A stretch of 32,426 nucleotides of DNA from Pleurotus djamor (taxonomy: Eukaryota > Basidiomycota > Agaricomycetes > Agaricales > Pleurotaceae). The translations under genes were made by a program, and so were the position numbers. Each line of letters starts with the position of its first letter. Position 1 is the stretch's first letter. Of this stretch, positions 10,349 through 21,615 are shown one piece after another. The stretch is from NCBI GenBank assembly GCA_029747585.1, contig JAPEVF010000518.1:1-32426 (forward strand), written 5' to 3'. A model generated the notes under the pieces. That model did no database searches. It was not told where the DNA came from and saw only the letters and a program-made list of their open reading frames with translations.

Positions 10349-12403
10349 ATGGCGAGCGCATCTTTCAGCCAGTTTGGTATATCGTTGGATGGTACCATCG
10401 GTGCGATGTTCCTTGGTATCGTTGGAGCTTCTATGTGAGTAATATATTCGGCGTCGTTGACTAGCTCTGAATCAGGAATGCTTCTTTGTTAGGCTGTACG
10501 GGGCAGAGAACTTGCAAACATATGCTTACTTCAGGCGATACCCGAGGGACCATGTACTGCAGAAGGCTTCGGTGCGAGATCTAGTTGACAGAGGCTTGAG
10601 AACCCGGTGTTGACTTTGTTTCGGTGGTATTGATGTGCTTAGGTCTCTCTTCTCTGGTGCGTCTTTTTTCTCCTTCTCCACATGCCGTCCATTCATTCCT
10701 GGTTTTAGGATCATCGAGACCTTGACGCTTGCATTGGCCATTCATGCTAACTACTCCATCCTCGTCACGGGTTGGGGAAACCCTTTCTCCCTCCTTGATG
10801 TCATATGGTATGGATCGAGCACATACTTTCTGTTATTTGCTGCTGAATCGCGATACAGGAGCTATCAGCTACAGAATGTCTTCAACGTCCTCTTGATATT
10901 CTTTCTACACACGTGAGTCATATCTCTGCGAGGTCAGTCGCTACGGTTCCTGACCGTCTTGCCGTGGATAGTCTATACGCTATCAGAACTTACAAACGTG
11001 AGTCTATCTTTACTTCTCGTATAGATATAGAAGCTGTCGCTGACTTGACTACCATAGTTGGCCGTCATTTCAACCGCTACCTCCCGTATGGAGCTGTGCG
11101 TCTTTGCTGTCATTGGTTTCAGGGAACTCCTGTTTATAGACTCCCCCTAGATTCTCTGTGTTGTGGTTGAGTATGGTGCGTCTCTCTCTCTGGCAGAAAT
11201 TTGAGCAAACTCATTCACTGTTGCGCTGTGTAGGTATCGGACTATGTGCGTCTTTTTTCTCCCTATGAAATAGCCCTTCGTTGACGTCGTTCTCTAACGA
11301 ATATAGGGGCCATCGTATCAATGTAAGTTCTAAAATGGACGTCCTGAGTCGATCTGACCATGTGCCTCCAGGTACTCGGTCAAGCAAATGGTAGACCTGC
11401 AAAGCGTTCTGACAGGCGGACCGATAATGAATGAAGATCTACGAGTACGTGACGCGGTTCCTCACTGGTCAATGACTGAGTACTGAGTCCTGGCTTTTGC
11501 TTTTGAAAGGTCTCCTTGAATACGTTCTTTATTACGAGTACCTGCGTGGACTTCATCCTCGCGTTCTTCATGTGTGCGTGCCTTTACAGGTGCCATTCTG
11601 TTTTCACCGAGTAAGTTGACCACGAACTTGTTTGTCCGTCCAAGTTTTAACTACTGATCTTGTATATCTAGGACCAACTCAAAAATACAGAAACTGATGC
11701 AGTATACAATCGCATCCGGTCTGGCAACAAGGTATACCGTCGGTACTTATTTTCTCCACCAATGAAGTAACACTTGTGTTCTTGTCAGTGCCTGTTCGAT
11801 GGCTATGGTCATATCCTTCTGGGCGTTGCCAAAGGCATTTGTGTTCGCCGGGATAGAGTTACTTCTCCCTCGCCGTATGTCTAATTTCTGACTCCCCTTA
11901 AATTTCNGCCTCTGATAGCCATNTTTCACAGTCTACGCCAACTCTTACTTAGCCATGTAAGTCCTCATATGACCCTCTCCAGAGTCTTCGNGCCTTATCC
12001 CTCGTGTAGGCTTAATATCCGCATCGTTCGCGACAAACCAACATCAGCGGCGGCAACCCACTCCCCTTTGACTTCCTCCACCCCCAGCACGAATAAGCTT
12101 ATCCCCAAAGTTCCATTGACCGTGCATGTCAGCACAAACACGTCGATTGAGAAGGAAGATATCGAAACCTCTATGAACCTGAATGAGAAAGGCTCACCGC
12201 CTATATCTCAACATTCCCAAGATTCTGTTATACCCCATCCGTTCCATTACGCCTCGTACGAACCACTGAGTGCTACAAAGCCCAGACCACTTCCACCAAC
12301 TCCCCCCGCACAGCGACGCCTCTCCAGAGACGATATTTTTGGCGATCAAGGAAGATATAGAGAGAGTTGGAGGCCACAGCAGCTCTACCAAACAGAAGCC
12401 TGA
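10349..12403 (+). CDS. Seven-transmembrane protein of the fungal DUF6534 type
   Basis: Predicted integral membrane protein of a large, uncharacterised basidiomycete family. Sixteen exons: 10349-10434, 10493-10571, 10643-10656, 10709-10807, 10859-10912, 10972-10997, 11058-11095, 11151-11175, 11234-11245, 11307-11322, 11372-11444, 11510-11610, 11672-11731, 11789-11874, 11932-11956, 12010-12403. All phases agree, giving 395 residues. Membrane helices can be seen in GTIGAMFLGIVGASML, LALAIHANYSILVTGWGNPF, NVFNVLLIFFLHTLYAI, ILCVVVEYGIG, NTFFITSTCVDFILAFF, QYTIASGLATSACSMAMVI and the final FAGIELLLPRLYANSYLAML, followed by NIR. The last ends in the family's usual LPKLYVNSFLAMLNAR-like signature. 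The ~130-residue C-terminal tail is Ser/Pro/Thr-rich with a PLPPTPPAQ stretch, probably cytosolic. Exons of 14, 12 and 16 bp are unusually short. Ns at 11907, 11923 and 11991 lie in introns. Ligand and function are unknown. Confidence 0.85.
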
Positions 12404-12570
12404 GCTCGAGCACGACGTTTAGATACTTTAAATTATTAATTATGATTATGTGGACGATTGATTTGTGTAGAGTACATAGTGTCTTGAATCTTAAGTTCGG
12501 ACTGCTCCGGGCGTATCTTCGTTGAATCTGTCGCAATCACGATGTGGTCAGTGGCGACAAGGGCAAGGGA

Positions 12571-13254
12571 TCAACCAGGTCCTTCGTTGTCGGGTGGCGA
12601 ATCGGCGTCGACCAACATGGTCCGCAGCGTGATAGATATTTGGCGGTGCAATTCCCCTTGTGTAGTGCCGCGTGAGTTGAAGTTGCGAGCGGGTGTAGCA
12701 AGACTTACGGGCTCGATGAACCGCTTGGGAATATTCTGAATTCACAAGCGTCATTTCTTGCTCCAAAGCACTAAGTCGCTTTGCCTGCGAGTTGGGAAGC
12801 GATGCAAGAACAATGGGTCAAATACTAGTGCATGAGTCAGTGGCATTGGTGGACAAACCTGCTCTTCTTCTGGCTCAGGCTCCGGCAGCGAATTTATCAG
12901 ATACTCAATCTGCTTCGCTTTCACGATCAGGTCTGTGACAAGCTCCTTCTTGTTTGCTAGGAGCGGGGATGCGTCTAAGTCCAACGGTATTCAATGGCAA
13001 GGGTCATAACAGACGCACCTTCGAAAACATCTGGCGCGTCCGCCTTCCCTGCAGCTCGTTGCTTCGTGACTGGGACCTCAGGGCTGACTTGCTTAAAGTC
13101 TGCCTTGGTCGTCAAATAAAGAATGCTCCTCGACATGATAGTAAGGATCTGTGCTGTGCAGCCAACGTGAGTATCTCTGAGTGTCATGAAGAACCATCGA
13201 TGCGCAAAAACTGACTTGTTGGATTTCATCTTGAAGTTGAGTAATGCGGTCCAT
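12571..13254 (-). CDS. MED21: Mediator of RNA polymerase II transcription subunit 21
   Basis: Subunit of the Mediator middle module (Srb7 in yeast), which bridges gene-specific activators and RNA polymerase II in the nucleus. Exons 13254-13216, 13148-13019, 12974-12859, 12784-12709 and 12656-12571 are phase-consistent and give 148 residues, the usual size. Family hallmarks in order: the start MDRITQLQDEIQQ, YLTTKADFKQVSPEVPVTKQ, then KELVTDLIVKAKQIEYLINS with LPEPEPEEEQ, and a long helix AKRLSALEQEMTLVNSEYSQ that forms the coiled coil with MED7. The acceptor of intron 1 is the second of two adjacent CACAG sites, and only that one keeps frame. The ATG chosen is the conserved one; an open frame runs further upstream but does not resemble the family. 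It is divergent from RTF2 with 237 bp between the start codons. Confidence 0.95.
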
Positions 13255-13491
13255 AGACGAGAGTTCTTGCAGCATTTCGCTGCAGAAGGGCCTCACACAA
13301 ATGGTGGTCCACAAGAAACCTGTGGCAATCCTGGACGAGCTTTTGAAATATCGGCGAAATGTCTCAGAAAACAGGGATATCCCGACTTGCAGGGGTGGTC
13401 GCCACACGGGACGCCCTTAGACTGTAGAAGCGCCCAAATCCAACTTGTACCCAAACCGCCACCACAACCGCCACCGTCGTCGTCGCCGCAA
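13255..13491. promoter_or_regulatory. Shared promoter of MED21 and RTF2
   Basis: 237 bp between two divergent start codons. The half nearer RTF2 is rich in CCGCCA/CCACAA and CGTCGTCG triplets (about 13455-13490). No clear TATA box is seen on either strand. Promoter role is inferred from position. Confidence 0.45.
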
Positions 13492-14532
13492 ATGGGAAAT
13501 GATGGAGGAAGTATTCCTGATAGGAGAGACTTGGTGAGAAATAAACCCAAGGTCTGCAGCTTTTCTCTCACTTTTGAGTTCAGGTTCTGACAGTGAGTTC
13601 AGGCTGAGCAAGCCGACAAAGCCAATCAAACTCGAGCTCGGTGGTTCTTTTGCGCTCTTTCCAAGGTATGTTACGGATTCCATTAACGTATGGCTTTGGC
13701 TGAGCTTGTACTCATAGCGACGCTTGGAAGAACCGATAGTATCTTGTTCTCTCGGAAAGCTCTACAATAAGGATGCTTTGCTGGAATACTTGCTGGATCG
13801 GTCGGCGTTTGGGGATGGCGAAATAATATGTGGGCACATCAGGTCTCTAAAGGTATGTGAAGCCGTTGTCCAGCTTGTGTCGTCGTACTTATGTGGTCCA
13901 GGACGTCACGACGCTCAAACTAACGCCCAACAATGCTGCTGCTCCTCAGAAAGATGATACTGTCGAGCAAGCACGATATATCTGTCCATTATCTCACAAG
14001 GAAATGAACGGCGCCCAACCCTTCGTCTACATATCTACTTGCGGCTGTGTCTTCAGCCATGCCGGCCTCAAAGCTCTCTCTTCGTCATCAACGCTCGACC
14101 TCTGTCCACAATGCGGCAAGAAATACGACGCGGCATCAGACGTTCTTACCATCAACCCCTCGGCCGAGGAAGAGGAGCGAATGCACGCTGCAATGACGGC
14201 AAAGCGTTTGGCTGAGCCTCCGAAAAAGTCGAAGAAACGGAAAGCGAAGGACGACGCAGGAGTTGAGGGTGATGCGCCAGCCACAAAGAAGAAGGCTGCT
14301 GTGCCTAGCACGAACCCCTCTGTTGCAGCGGTCAGCAAGGCCGTTGTTGATAGTCTAGCGAAGGAGGAAGCGAAACGGAAGAGCGAGATGTCAGAGGCTG
14401 TCAAGTCGTTGTATGGGAAAGATCTACCCAAAAAGAAGGAGACTTTCATGACTATGGGGACATTTACTAGGGTGCGTTTCTCTGCTTGTCCACCGCGGTG
14501 CCTCCAACTTATCTCATCTGTAGTATGCTTGA
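13492..14532 (+). CDS. RTF2: Replication termination factor 2 (RTF2-like, RING-type)
   Basis: Nuclear protein with a divergent double RING/U-box fold. In fission yeast Rtf2 acts at replication barriers, and members also link to splicing and to replisome turnover. Exons 13492-13551, 13603-13665, 13718-13852, 13902-14471 and 14524-14532 give 278 residues. The start MGNDGGSIPDRRDLV is the conserved RTF2 N-terminus. Then come ARWFFCALSKRRLEEPIVSC and LGKLYNKDALLEYLLDRS (first zinc-less/half RING), and a second RING with Cys114, His118, Cys133, Cys135, His139, Cys154 and Cys157 (YICPLSHKEMNG, STCGCVFSH, LCPQCGKKY). The C-terminal third is very Lys/Ala-rich (PKKSKKRKAKDD), as expected for a nuclear signal, and ends ...TMGTFTRYA with the last two codons and TGA on a 9-bp exon. 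A decayed duplicate of exons 3-5 lies at 20537-21390. Confidence 0.93.
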
Positions 14533-14692
14533 TTGCAATGTACTTGGATACACGACGTCGATATGTAATATTAATCACATTACACGCTACATGAATTTTA
14601 ATATGTGGATACAGCGGAGCAGGCTTCAAACTTTTGTCACGACAGAAGAGGACGGTTGCTCTGTGAAAGTTAGTCGTTTCGCTAAAAACGGG

Positions 14693-14737
14693 CCAAAATT
14701 GGCGATTTCGGTTCGCTAATTTTGATCGAAATTTTGG
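14693..14737. repeat. Short AT-rich inverted repeat
   Basis: CCAAAATT at 14693-14700 faces AATTTTGG at 14730-14737, with a 29-base spacer that itself holds TCGG/TTCG and AATTTTGATCG. It starts right where similarity between the two RTF2 copies ends. It could be the edge of a small non-autonomous element. No target-site duplication was found. Confidence 0.3.
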
Positions 14738-16151
14738 TATTTTTATATCCGACCTCCAACCCAATTTTCGGGGGTCCTCGTTCAGGTCAGCCGCATACAT
14801 TAATTGCCTCCTCGGAAACCATCCAAACTCACCAAATCCGCGTCTTCAATCCAGATGACGCCAGTGTATCCCAAACTCATCTATCGCATGTGACGGTGAA
14901 CGTTCTAGAGGACGATTGGACTACTGGCGGGTGTTGTTCATGATGAAGGATCGGCAGACGGTGAGCTTGGTGGCTCCGACGTCATCGCAGTTATTGGAAC
15001 CAGCTGGCTGGGAGGAAATCAACCAGTTGGTATCCTAGTCTTTCGTTCTTGACAATGTCTCCCTCCTTGAAGCGGCGAGCTTCGTTTGAGTTAACCCTGG
15101 AGAGATGTCGCGATGAAAAGAGGGCGAAGGTGAGCCATGTCTGGTATGTATACAATAGTGTGGCTGAAATCATAGATACCCACCGCGAACAGTTTCATTT
15201 ATCAACATCACTTGAATCACAGCCTTGTCGCGATTTGCGCGTGAACTCGCCTCTACGCCTTCCTCAATCACAGACCCCATCGATGGGACTGGTAAGCAGA
15301 GCATGTCATCCATTACTTTATCTTTTTCCGAGATCGCGGTTGTTCTTCTATATTCAACGACACTTTCGGTCTCACCCCTCCTCAATAGGTCTTGACTATC
15401 ATATCGATGCTATCGGAGTCCTCTGTGCTTACAGGTTTACAGCCTTCATCTTACTTTATCCAAGCCCAACTTCGGNAAAATGGTGATTCATATCGGACAC
15501 TCTGAAACCAATCATCTGTTTACATCCATCCGGTGAAGATTCAAAGCTTGATCTCCTCCAAGTGATGGAAGTCACGCCCTCATGGTTGCCCGAAGGTGCG
15601 TGATAACTCCAAGATCACTCTTCCTCGATCCTCCTTCGCCTATCATTATTCTAAGCTTGAAGACCTTGATTAGAAGGTGCCCACTAATTTGCACCTTCTG
15701 TTCATAACCCCATGGATCTGAGCGGTGATTATTCCACGTAAGGCACTATCTGTTGAGTATCTTACCCACCTCGATAAGCGCTGCGATTGGAATTACAATC
15801 CATAAATACGGACACCCAACTCTTAGATGATACCGAATACATACCAAGACACACGCACACCTACCATGGGTATGCCCAGCTATTAACGTTCACTGGCATT
15901 TAACCTTGGTGCCCTCCCTTTGTAGGAGATTTTGAAGGACAAAGTATGTCTAGTTCCGTCCGCCGTCCTATGACAAATGGATACAACCCCTTTGCTATCG
16001 GTGACTAGTAGTTCTCGAGCCCAACAATTGACATGGTACTGACATTCAAGTTCAAGGCGGCCAATACCCCAACCCATCGAATGAAAGTAAGGAAACATAT
16101 CTTTGAGCCTTGAATCCAAGCCCGCTAATGCGTTGGCATCCAGGTCATAAC

Positions 16152-16262
16152 ATGAACATGCAGTTAAGCCATCTACAGGGACAGCTCAACAAAGCTCAAC
16201 AGGATATCAAGAGACTCCATGCAGAGTTGGATGAGCTAAGGGATGTTGTTCGACGTCGCTAA
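16152..16262 (+). CDS. Short coiled-coil ORF, possible last exon or remnant
   Basis: An open frame of 36 residues, too short for usual gene calling, with a clear heptad pattern: LSHLQGQLNKAQQDIKRL followed by HAELDELRDVVRRR and TAA. It is preceded by CATCCAG at 16137-16143, which would serve as a splice acceptor, so it may be the final exon of a gene whose earlier exons are lost or lie among the weak blocks at 15.0-15.6 kb. No partner or function can be named. Confidence 0.3.
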   Translation: MNMQLSHLQGQLNKAQQDIKRLHAELDELRDVVRRR

Positions 16263-16393
16263 GGGACGGAGGGAGACGCCAATGATCACGCCCACGACCA
16301 GTTTCTAGCCTCCCAACAGTACTTAGTAAAGAGTGTCCGTGATGATGTTAACTCTATTGTTCGGAACCGAGGCAGTGCGATAATTATTTTCCC

Positions 16394-19300
16394 TCACGTA
16401 AGACATCCCGTAGCGACATCCCAAATGTGGACTTCCCCCTCTATCCCTCCAGACACCAGTTGATTTCCATCGGAGGAGAAGGCGATGGAATGAACGGGGG
16501 CGCCGATGTTGAGTCGCCAAACATTTTCCAGAGTTTCGCGGTTCCAAACCCTTATCCTCCCATCGCTTCCACCAGTTGCGAGTACCTTCCCATCGTGGCG
16601 GAACGCAATTGCATTGATTCGAGTGTCCTCTCCGTGGGCTTTCAAGATTTTGGGCTCATCGCCCTGGTCTGCGATCCAGATCCTTACAGTACCATGGAGG
16701 TCACCAGCGGCAATGCAAGATCCGAACCATGCAAGCACGTAAGAGTGATGAGAATTTCCTAGATCAAACACACGGCCATCGTCCGTATCCAACACTCTGA
16801 TGCTATTTCCCGGGGCCGAGATAAAGGCTACTTTTGATCCATCGTCCGAGAAAACCAGCGCGTGTATTTGTTCGCGGGCAGCTTTGAACCTATCGACAAC
16901 CCGCCACGAGGAAGCTGCGCCGTTCCACACCTTGATACGGCCATTCCGGTGGCCTGACGCAAGCATTCGCCGATCATTATAGAAGCATAGACATGATATT
17001 TCGCCATCCTCGATGTCATTTTCATCCTGTTTGTCATCGATAATTTGGAGGGCATCGTCGACAGACCGAAGGATTCCGATCTGGTCTTGCATTGCTACGG
17101 CAATATATGAACCGTCTCGGGAGATAGCTGAACAATTTCCCGCAAGATGTTTTTCATCCTCCACTTGGGGATTGGGATATGTCACCCAAACGTAGGTGTA
17201 CAGTCCAGTAGACGAGCCCATAGTGACTCGCAGTTGATTGTTGGCGGAGAAGCGGGCGGACACCAGGCCACCTTTAATCGGTTCGAGGTGACGATCCATC
17301 AGTCTTGACATGATGTGTCCTACCATCCCTGATCAACACTCAACTCCAATGACTCGTTCAAGTAAACGTACCATCACCAAAAGATCGGAGGACTTTCCGC
17401 AACTGTGCGTCTGATAAGGCATTCTCGACGACCCACTGCCTAATTTGTACGGTTCTGAATTCGCGGGGCTCCCCTCCGGGTATCGGTCGAGCACAAGCTA
17501 GGAGCCGAAATAACGAACGCCGCGCTTCGGTGTTTGCTTTTTCGTGCTGATAGGAAAATTGGAGAGCGCGCAGCAGGATTGGCCCGGCGGCGGAGACTTC
17601 CGTGAACGAGGGCAATCGGGTAGCTGAAAGGCCAAATGAACACAATGACTCCAAGAGGAAATCGAAGCTTACCATCGTTCAAAAGGCGTATCAAAACTGA
17701 TAGGGGTGCTCTGAACTTCGAGAGATCAATGGCTTCAATTGTTTCAACGCTCTTTTGGCAGGCAGCGTCCAGGTCTTTGAGCGTGTGAGAAACATCCTCA
17801 AAAGGATCTTTCTCTATGATGTTATTTGGATCCTCAGAATGGCAGGCGAATAAGGACGCCCAAGTCAGGGGAGCTAGTTGATCGGAGAACCTGGCAGTCG
17901 GAGTGTACGATTCGCCCACTTTGTGAACTTTCGTGGACAGGGCATCATCCTTGTGTGAACATTAAGGTCAGCACTCAGGAGTGAGGGAGGCTGGAGGAGA
18001 ACTTACAGGAAGCGCAGGGCTAGTATTGACCAATGTGCTGAAAACAGATTGGTGAATACGTTGCCCAGGTTGAATTACTCGGGCAGCGCTGAGGTGTGGC
18101 CTTGAGGTGAACGCATCAATTTTGTACTCGCGCTTACAAAGGTGTTCTTACCACCACGTCAGACTATTTTCGTCTGTATATGACAGAGCGCCGAATGGTA
18201 GGTATTCGAAGAGTTTCCATACCCATGTCAACGAGTCGGTCGGCTTCAGGGATGACCATTCCCCTTCATAATTTTTCATAAGGAGACCATGCAACATAGC
18301 CTCATAAGTCATCCATCGAAGGGCAGGTCCGAAATTGGCCAATTTCTTGTTTAAGGTATTACCGCCACCACTAGACAGGTTGTTCAAGCCGCGTCAAGAA
18401 GCAGTCGGGACTAGTAGGATAGGTGACTCAACGTACATATCGGAATGCGACCCCGCAAACCAAACCTCCTTCACATCCCCACGCTGGCCTGGATTGGGTC
18501 CAAGGCCACCGTTAACATACTCTGGTTGGAATTTGGCACGTCGCTCATCCAAAGCCAATGCATGTCTGAAGTGGCAAACGTGTACCATTCCAGAAACAGT
18601 TTCGGGGAGTGTCTTGCCTCTGAATACTCCAACGGACGATACGGTATCCCTAGACGATCACTTGAGTATATACCATATTGAGGAACCNAAATTGAAAATC
18701 GCACCAAGCGCCCACAAAGTGAACTTTTACGCCTTCATGACAGAGCGATCTCTTGAAAGAAGCACAAAGCTCATCTTCCTCGCTTTGTTGGATGTTCTTT
18801 GGATTTACTGTGTCGGAGGCAACGACGGGGGCTCGAGATGTGTTGTCCATAACCGAAGAATATAGCTCGTAGGCACTATGAGGGCGCGTGAATAAAGCGA
18901 AACAAAGAGAGCACGAAGAAAACCACTTACAACGGGATTTGTCTCTCGTTACCTTTGTGGAGAAGTCCGACCTAATTTTCGATCAGTATTAAGATGAGAG
19001 TTTATTGTATGAAGCACCTTTTCAATCATGCCAGCGATCACGCGAACTTGATAAGCACCTCTAGAAAATCCTGCAATAATAAGGAATGAACGAAGTTATA
19101 ACGTTTGCGTGGGGGTACATTGTACACACCGAATAGGAAAATTCTATCGCCGGGTAGATAATTCTCGGAAAGCCATTTATAGGCTGCGAGTATGATTTGC
19201 TCAAAATTCCTTAGATAGTACGGGAATGTCAGGTTCGCCATGAGCACTCCAAGGGATGGGTGAAATGAACATACCAAGCAATCGCCGTATCAATGGTGTG

Positions 19301-19697
19301 AACAACCTTTTGCTTCAGATAGCTCAGCGACTGGAAAGACGGGCGGGCGTAGGTGCCAATCCCACTATCATAGTAAACAAGCTGCCGATTTTCTAGCTTA
19401 AAGAGCCGACTAAAGAACTCGACAACATTTGTGCTCTGCGTCCGTCGATCTAGTGGGTGAAAGGAGACTTGATGAGGAAGAGCGAAAACCAACCTTCGCA
19501 CTGAATTGATTTGCTGTGCCGTCAACATTCAGAACCAGATTTCTTCCTATAGTCATATCACTATGAGGGCAATCTGGGGCGAAGATGATTTCGCGGATCG
19601 GGGATGTGTTTGTATCTTCATTTGTGCTCGAATTCGCCAACCTAGTGACACCTTCAGCGGTGCGGAGGTTAGGTGTCGTTGATGGATCATAGACCAT
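16394..19697 (-). CDS. DUF2235 hydrolase (Tle1-like lipase fold) fused to WD40 repeats
   Basis: Predicted alpha/beta hydrolase with a WD40 propeller. DUF2235 is the family of the bacterial type VI effector phospholipase Tle1; the substrate of fungal members is unknown. Twelve exons: 19697-19494, 19435-19275, 19209-19130, 19070-19018, 18971-18931, 18875-18705, 18649-18437, 18370-18152, 18088-18007, 17949-17673, 17623-17372, 17328-16394; all phases agree, 730 residues. Seen: GRNLVLNVDGTANQF, the nucleophile elbow GFSRGAYQVRVIAGM (Ser151), GAW-DTVSSVG (Asp238) and AGSHSDI-GGG (His305), so the Ser-Asp-His set is intact. Residues about 310-420 are helical linker. WD40 blades fill 421-730, with cores such as RIKVWN, VRIWIA, RIRVWN and VHIWD. 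No NACHT domain separates the two parts, unlike many fungal NLR-like proteins. An N (18688) lies in an intron. The ATG is the first in the exon; no signal peptide is seen. Confidence 0.88.
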
Positions 19698-20536
19698 ATC
19701 AATGAATGGAAAGAGAGAATATCGGTCCAAGGCGAAAAGTTCGAGGGGTGGTTTTCAAGACGGAGGTACCGAATCCACACTGGGAGGTGGGGTGCATTTA
19801 TAGGTGATTTCAATCAGGCGTCTTTGGGTTATCAGGATTTAGGGCAAGAAGTCAAGTTGCTGAGCGGCGAGGACGTGTAATGCTTCCGAAAAATGCAAGG
19901 TTGAGGGGAGGCAATGGGACGATTGGAACTGCTGGAAGGCAGGCGTTTTAGTCGTGGTTGGGCAGACGCAGGCAGCCACGATGGCGTTTCGCCAATGATT
20001 AATGAAATTCCTAGACAGCGCAAGGTAGAGGGGCCGGCGATAGAGCGATGAGATGGACACTGAAGAACATTCAATAGGAATGCGCGGCCTCCTTGCGTCA
20101 GTTTCCCGTGGTTCATCGAAAAGTTCAGCGGTCAGAATGCCAGGTCTGAGACTGCGCGTCGATCAACATCCATAAGCATGTTTCCACGCTGGCAGGTCAA
20201 GTGATGCTAGGGTGTCCGCATGAGAGCGAACGTGAATGGAAGCCCTACGGGAGCAGTTGGGGTACGTGAACCCTATGGCCGATTATCGATTATCAATGGG
20301 CACGCACGTATAGGCGGCATCGCTTGAATGGAGTACGATGAGTCCCTGTGGGAAATTAGTTCGGGAATTGCCAGTCATACCAAGATAGATATTTTCCTGA
20401 TATTTTCATTGATTCACCGAATTTCTGGCTCAGAGTCATTTTATATTCTTCCCCCACCATGCCAATGCCAGGCCTAGGACGATCCGACTGCTCGCAAGGC
20501 GCTGCAAACGCACTTGTGACCGCTAACTCCCGAGTG
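19698..20536. other. Intergenic, no gene seen
   Basis: This stretch lies upstream of the DUF2235-WD40 gene and upstream of the RTF2 duplicate. Minus-strand frames up to 20116 are short, Ser/Pro-rich and look like 5' UTR or chance. I see no promoter motif, RNA gene or repeat here. Confidence 0.45.
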
Positions 20537-21390
20537 GGCAAAATTACATGTGGGCATCTGAGGTCTCTAAAGGTATGTGAAGCCGTCGTCCAGCTTGTCT
20601 CGTCGTACTTAGATAGTGCAGGACGTCACGACCCTCAAACTCACGCCCAACAATGCTTCTTCTCCTCAGAAAGCTTAGATGGTACTGTCGAACAAGCACG
20701 ATATATCCGACCATTATCGCACAGTGACAAGGAAATGAACGGCGCCCAACCCTTCTACATACTTGCGGCTGTGTCTTCAGCCATGCCGGCCTTACATCTC
20801 TCTTCCTCATCAACGCTCGACCTCTTTCCACAATGTGGCAAGAAATACGACGCGGCATCGGATGTTCTTACCATCAACCCCTCGGCCGAGGAAGAGGAGC
20901 GAATGCACGCTGCAATGACGGCAAAGCGTTTGGCTGAGCCTCCGAAAAAGTCGAAGAAACGGAAAGCGAAGGACGACGCTGGAGTTGAGGGCGATGCGCC
21001 AGCCACAAAAAAGAAGGCTGCCGCGCCGAGTACGAATCCATCGGTTGCAGCGGTCAGCAAGGCCGTGGTCGACAGTCGAGCGAAGGAGGAAGCGAAACGG
21101 AAGAGCGAGATGCCAGAGATGGTTAAGTCGTTGTACGGGAAAGATCTACCCAAGAAGAAGGAGACTTTCATGACTATGGGGACATTTACTAGGGTGCGTC
21201 TCTCGACTTGTCCTCCACCATGCCTTGTACTTATTTCCTCCTTAGTACGCTTCACCGCAATGTACTTTGTCATGACATCGATTTGTAATTCTATTCACAT
21301 TCCGGGATGTTTATCACTCGGATGCAGCGGAGTATGCTACGAACTCTTGCTGCTACCGAAGAGGACGATTGCGCTGTGAAAGTTAGTCTC
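20537..21390 (+). pseudogene. Decayed partial duplicate of RTF2 (exons 3 end to 5)
   Basis: Similarity to 13834-14675 covers the end of RTF2 exon 3, intron 3, exon 4, the last intron and the 3' flank, so this is a DNA-level copy and not a processed one. The 5' half of the gene is absent. In the RTF2 frame an extra CTTAG after CAGAAAG (about 20672) creates a stop codon. Further on, six bases are gained and several lost around the second RING, the first RING cysteine is changed to Arg (YIRPLSH), and the CPQC pair has become FPQC. The Lys-rich tail is nearly unchanged. The stop of the last exon is lost (TGA to TCA), adding a few residues. A 306-residue frame from 20459 is open through the region but reads the first 90 residues out of the RTF2 frame. 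Confidence 0.88.
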
Positions 21391-21615
21391 CACCACCAAG
21401 GACGGAAGAACACAGGAACAGTCTATTCAAAGTCTTCCTTCAGAACACTGCGTAGACCCTGAATCATGATCGCAGCTTGTAGATCACTCACGCTACCACA
21501 TGCTCACTAACTTCCTGACTCCCACCGTCGCGGTCGCGAGCCCGCCAAAATCAGTCCTTAAATACCCACCAGTTCATATGTTCCTTTAGTGCATAAGAAC
21601 CCACAAGCCATTCCT

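Larger units (their letters stand above)
14533..16393. other. Gene-poor stretch with weak gene remnants
   Basis: After RTF2 the DNA stays similar to the RTF2 duplicate until about 14675. Then an AT-rich stretch begins that carries an inverted repeat (14693-14700 with 14730-14737). At 15055-15600 there are short coding-like blocks bounded by plausible splice sites: ATG TCT CCC at 15055, then a block around 15175-15291, and one at about 15520-15597 ending LLQVMEVTPSWLPE. I could not join them into one frame, and an N at 15476 interferes. The rest, apart from the short ORF at 16152, shows nothing I can support. The last 130 bp are the 3' flank of the DUF2235-WD40 gene. Confidence 0.4.

Noticed and set aside
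14027..14800. 257-codon minus-strand open frame opposite RTF2
   Set aside because: It is the antisense shadow of the Lys/Ala-rich RTF2 exon. The same shadow appears opposite the duplicate (20755-21273), and its composition is the complement of that exon.
15883..16119. Minus-strand 78-codon frame
   Set aside because: No domain, no splice context and no resemblance to a known family.
20537..21390. RTF2 duplicate as a retro-copy
   Set aside because: Introns and the 3' flank are retained, so it was copied as DNA.
21589..21615. Carboxypeptidase start at 21589
   Set aside because: The codon is GTG. The ATG at 21616 begins a proper signal peptide.
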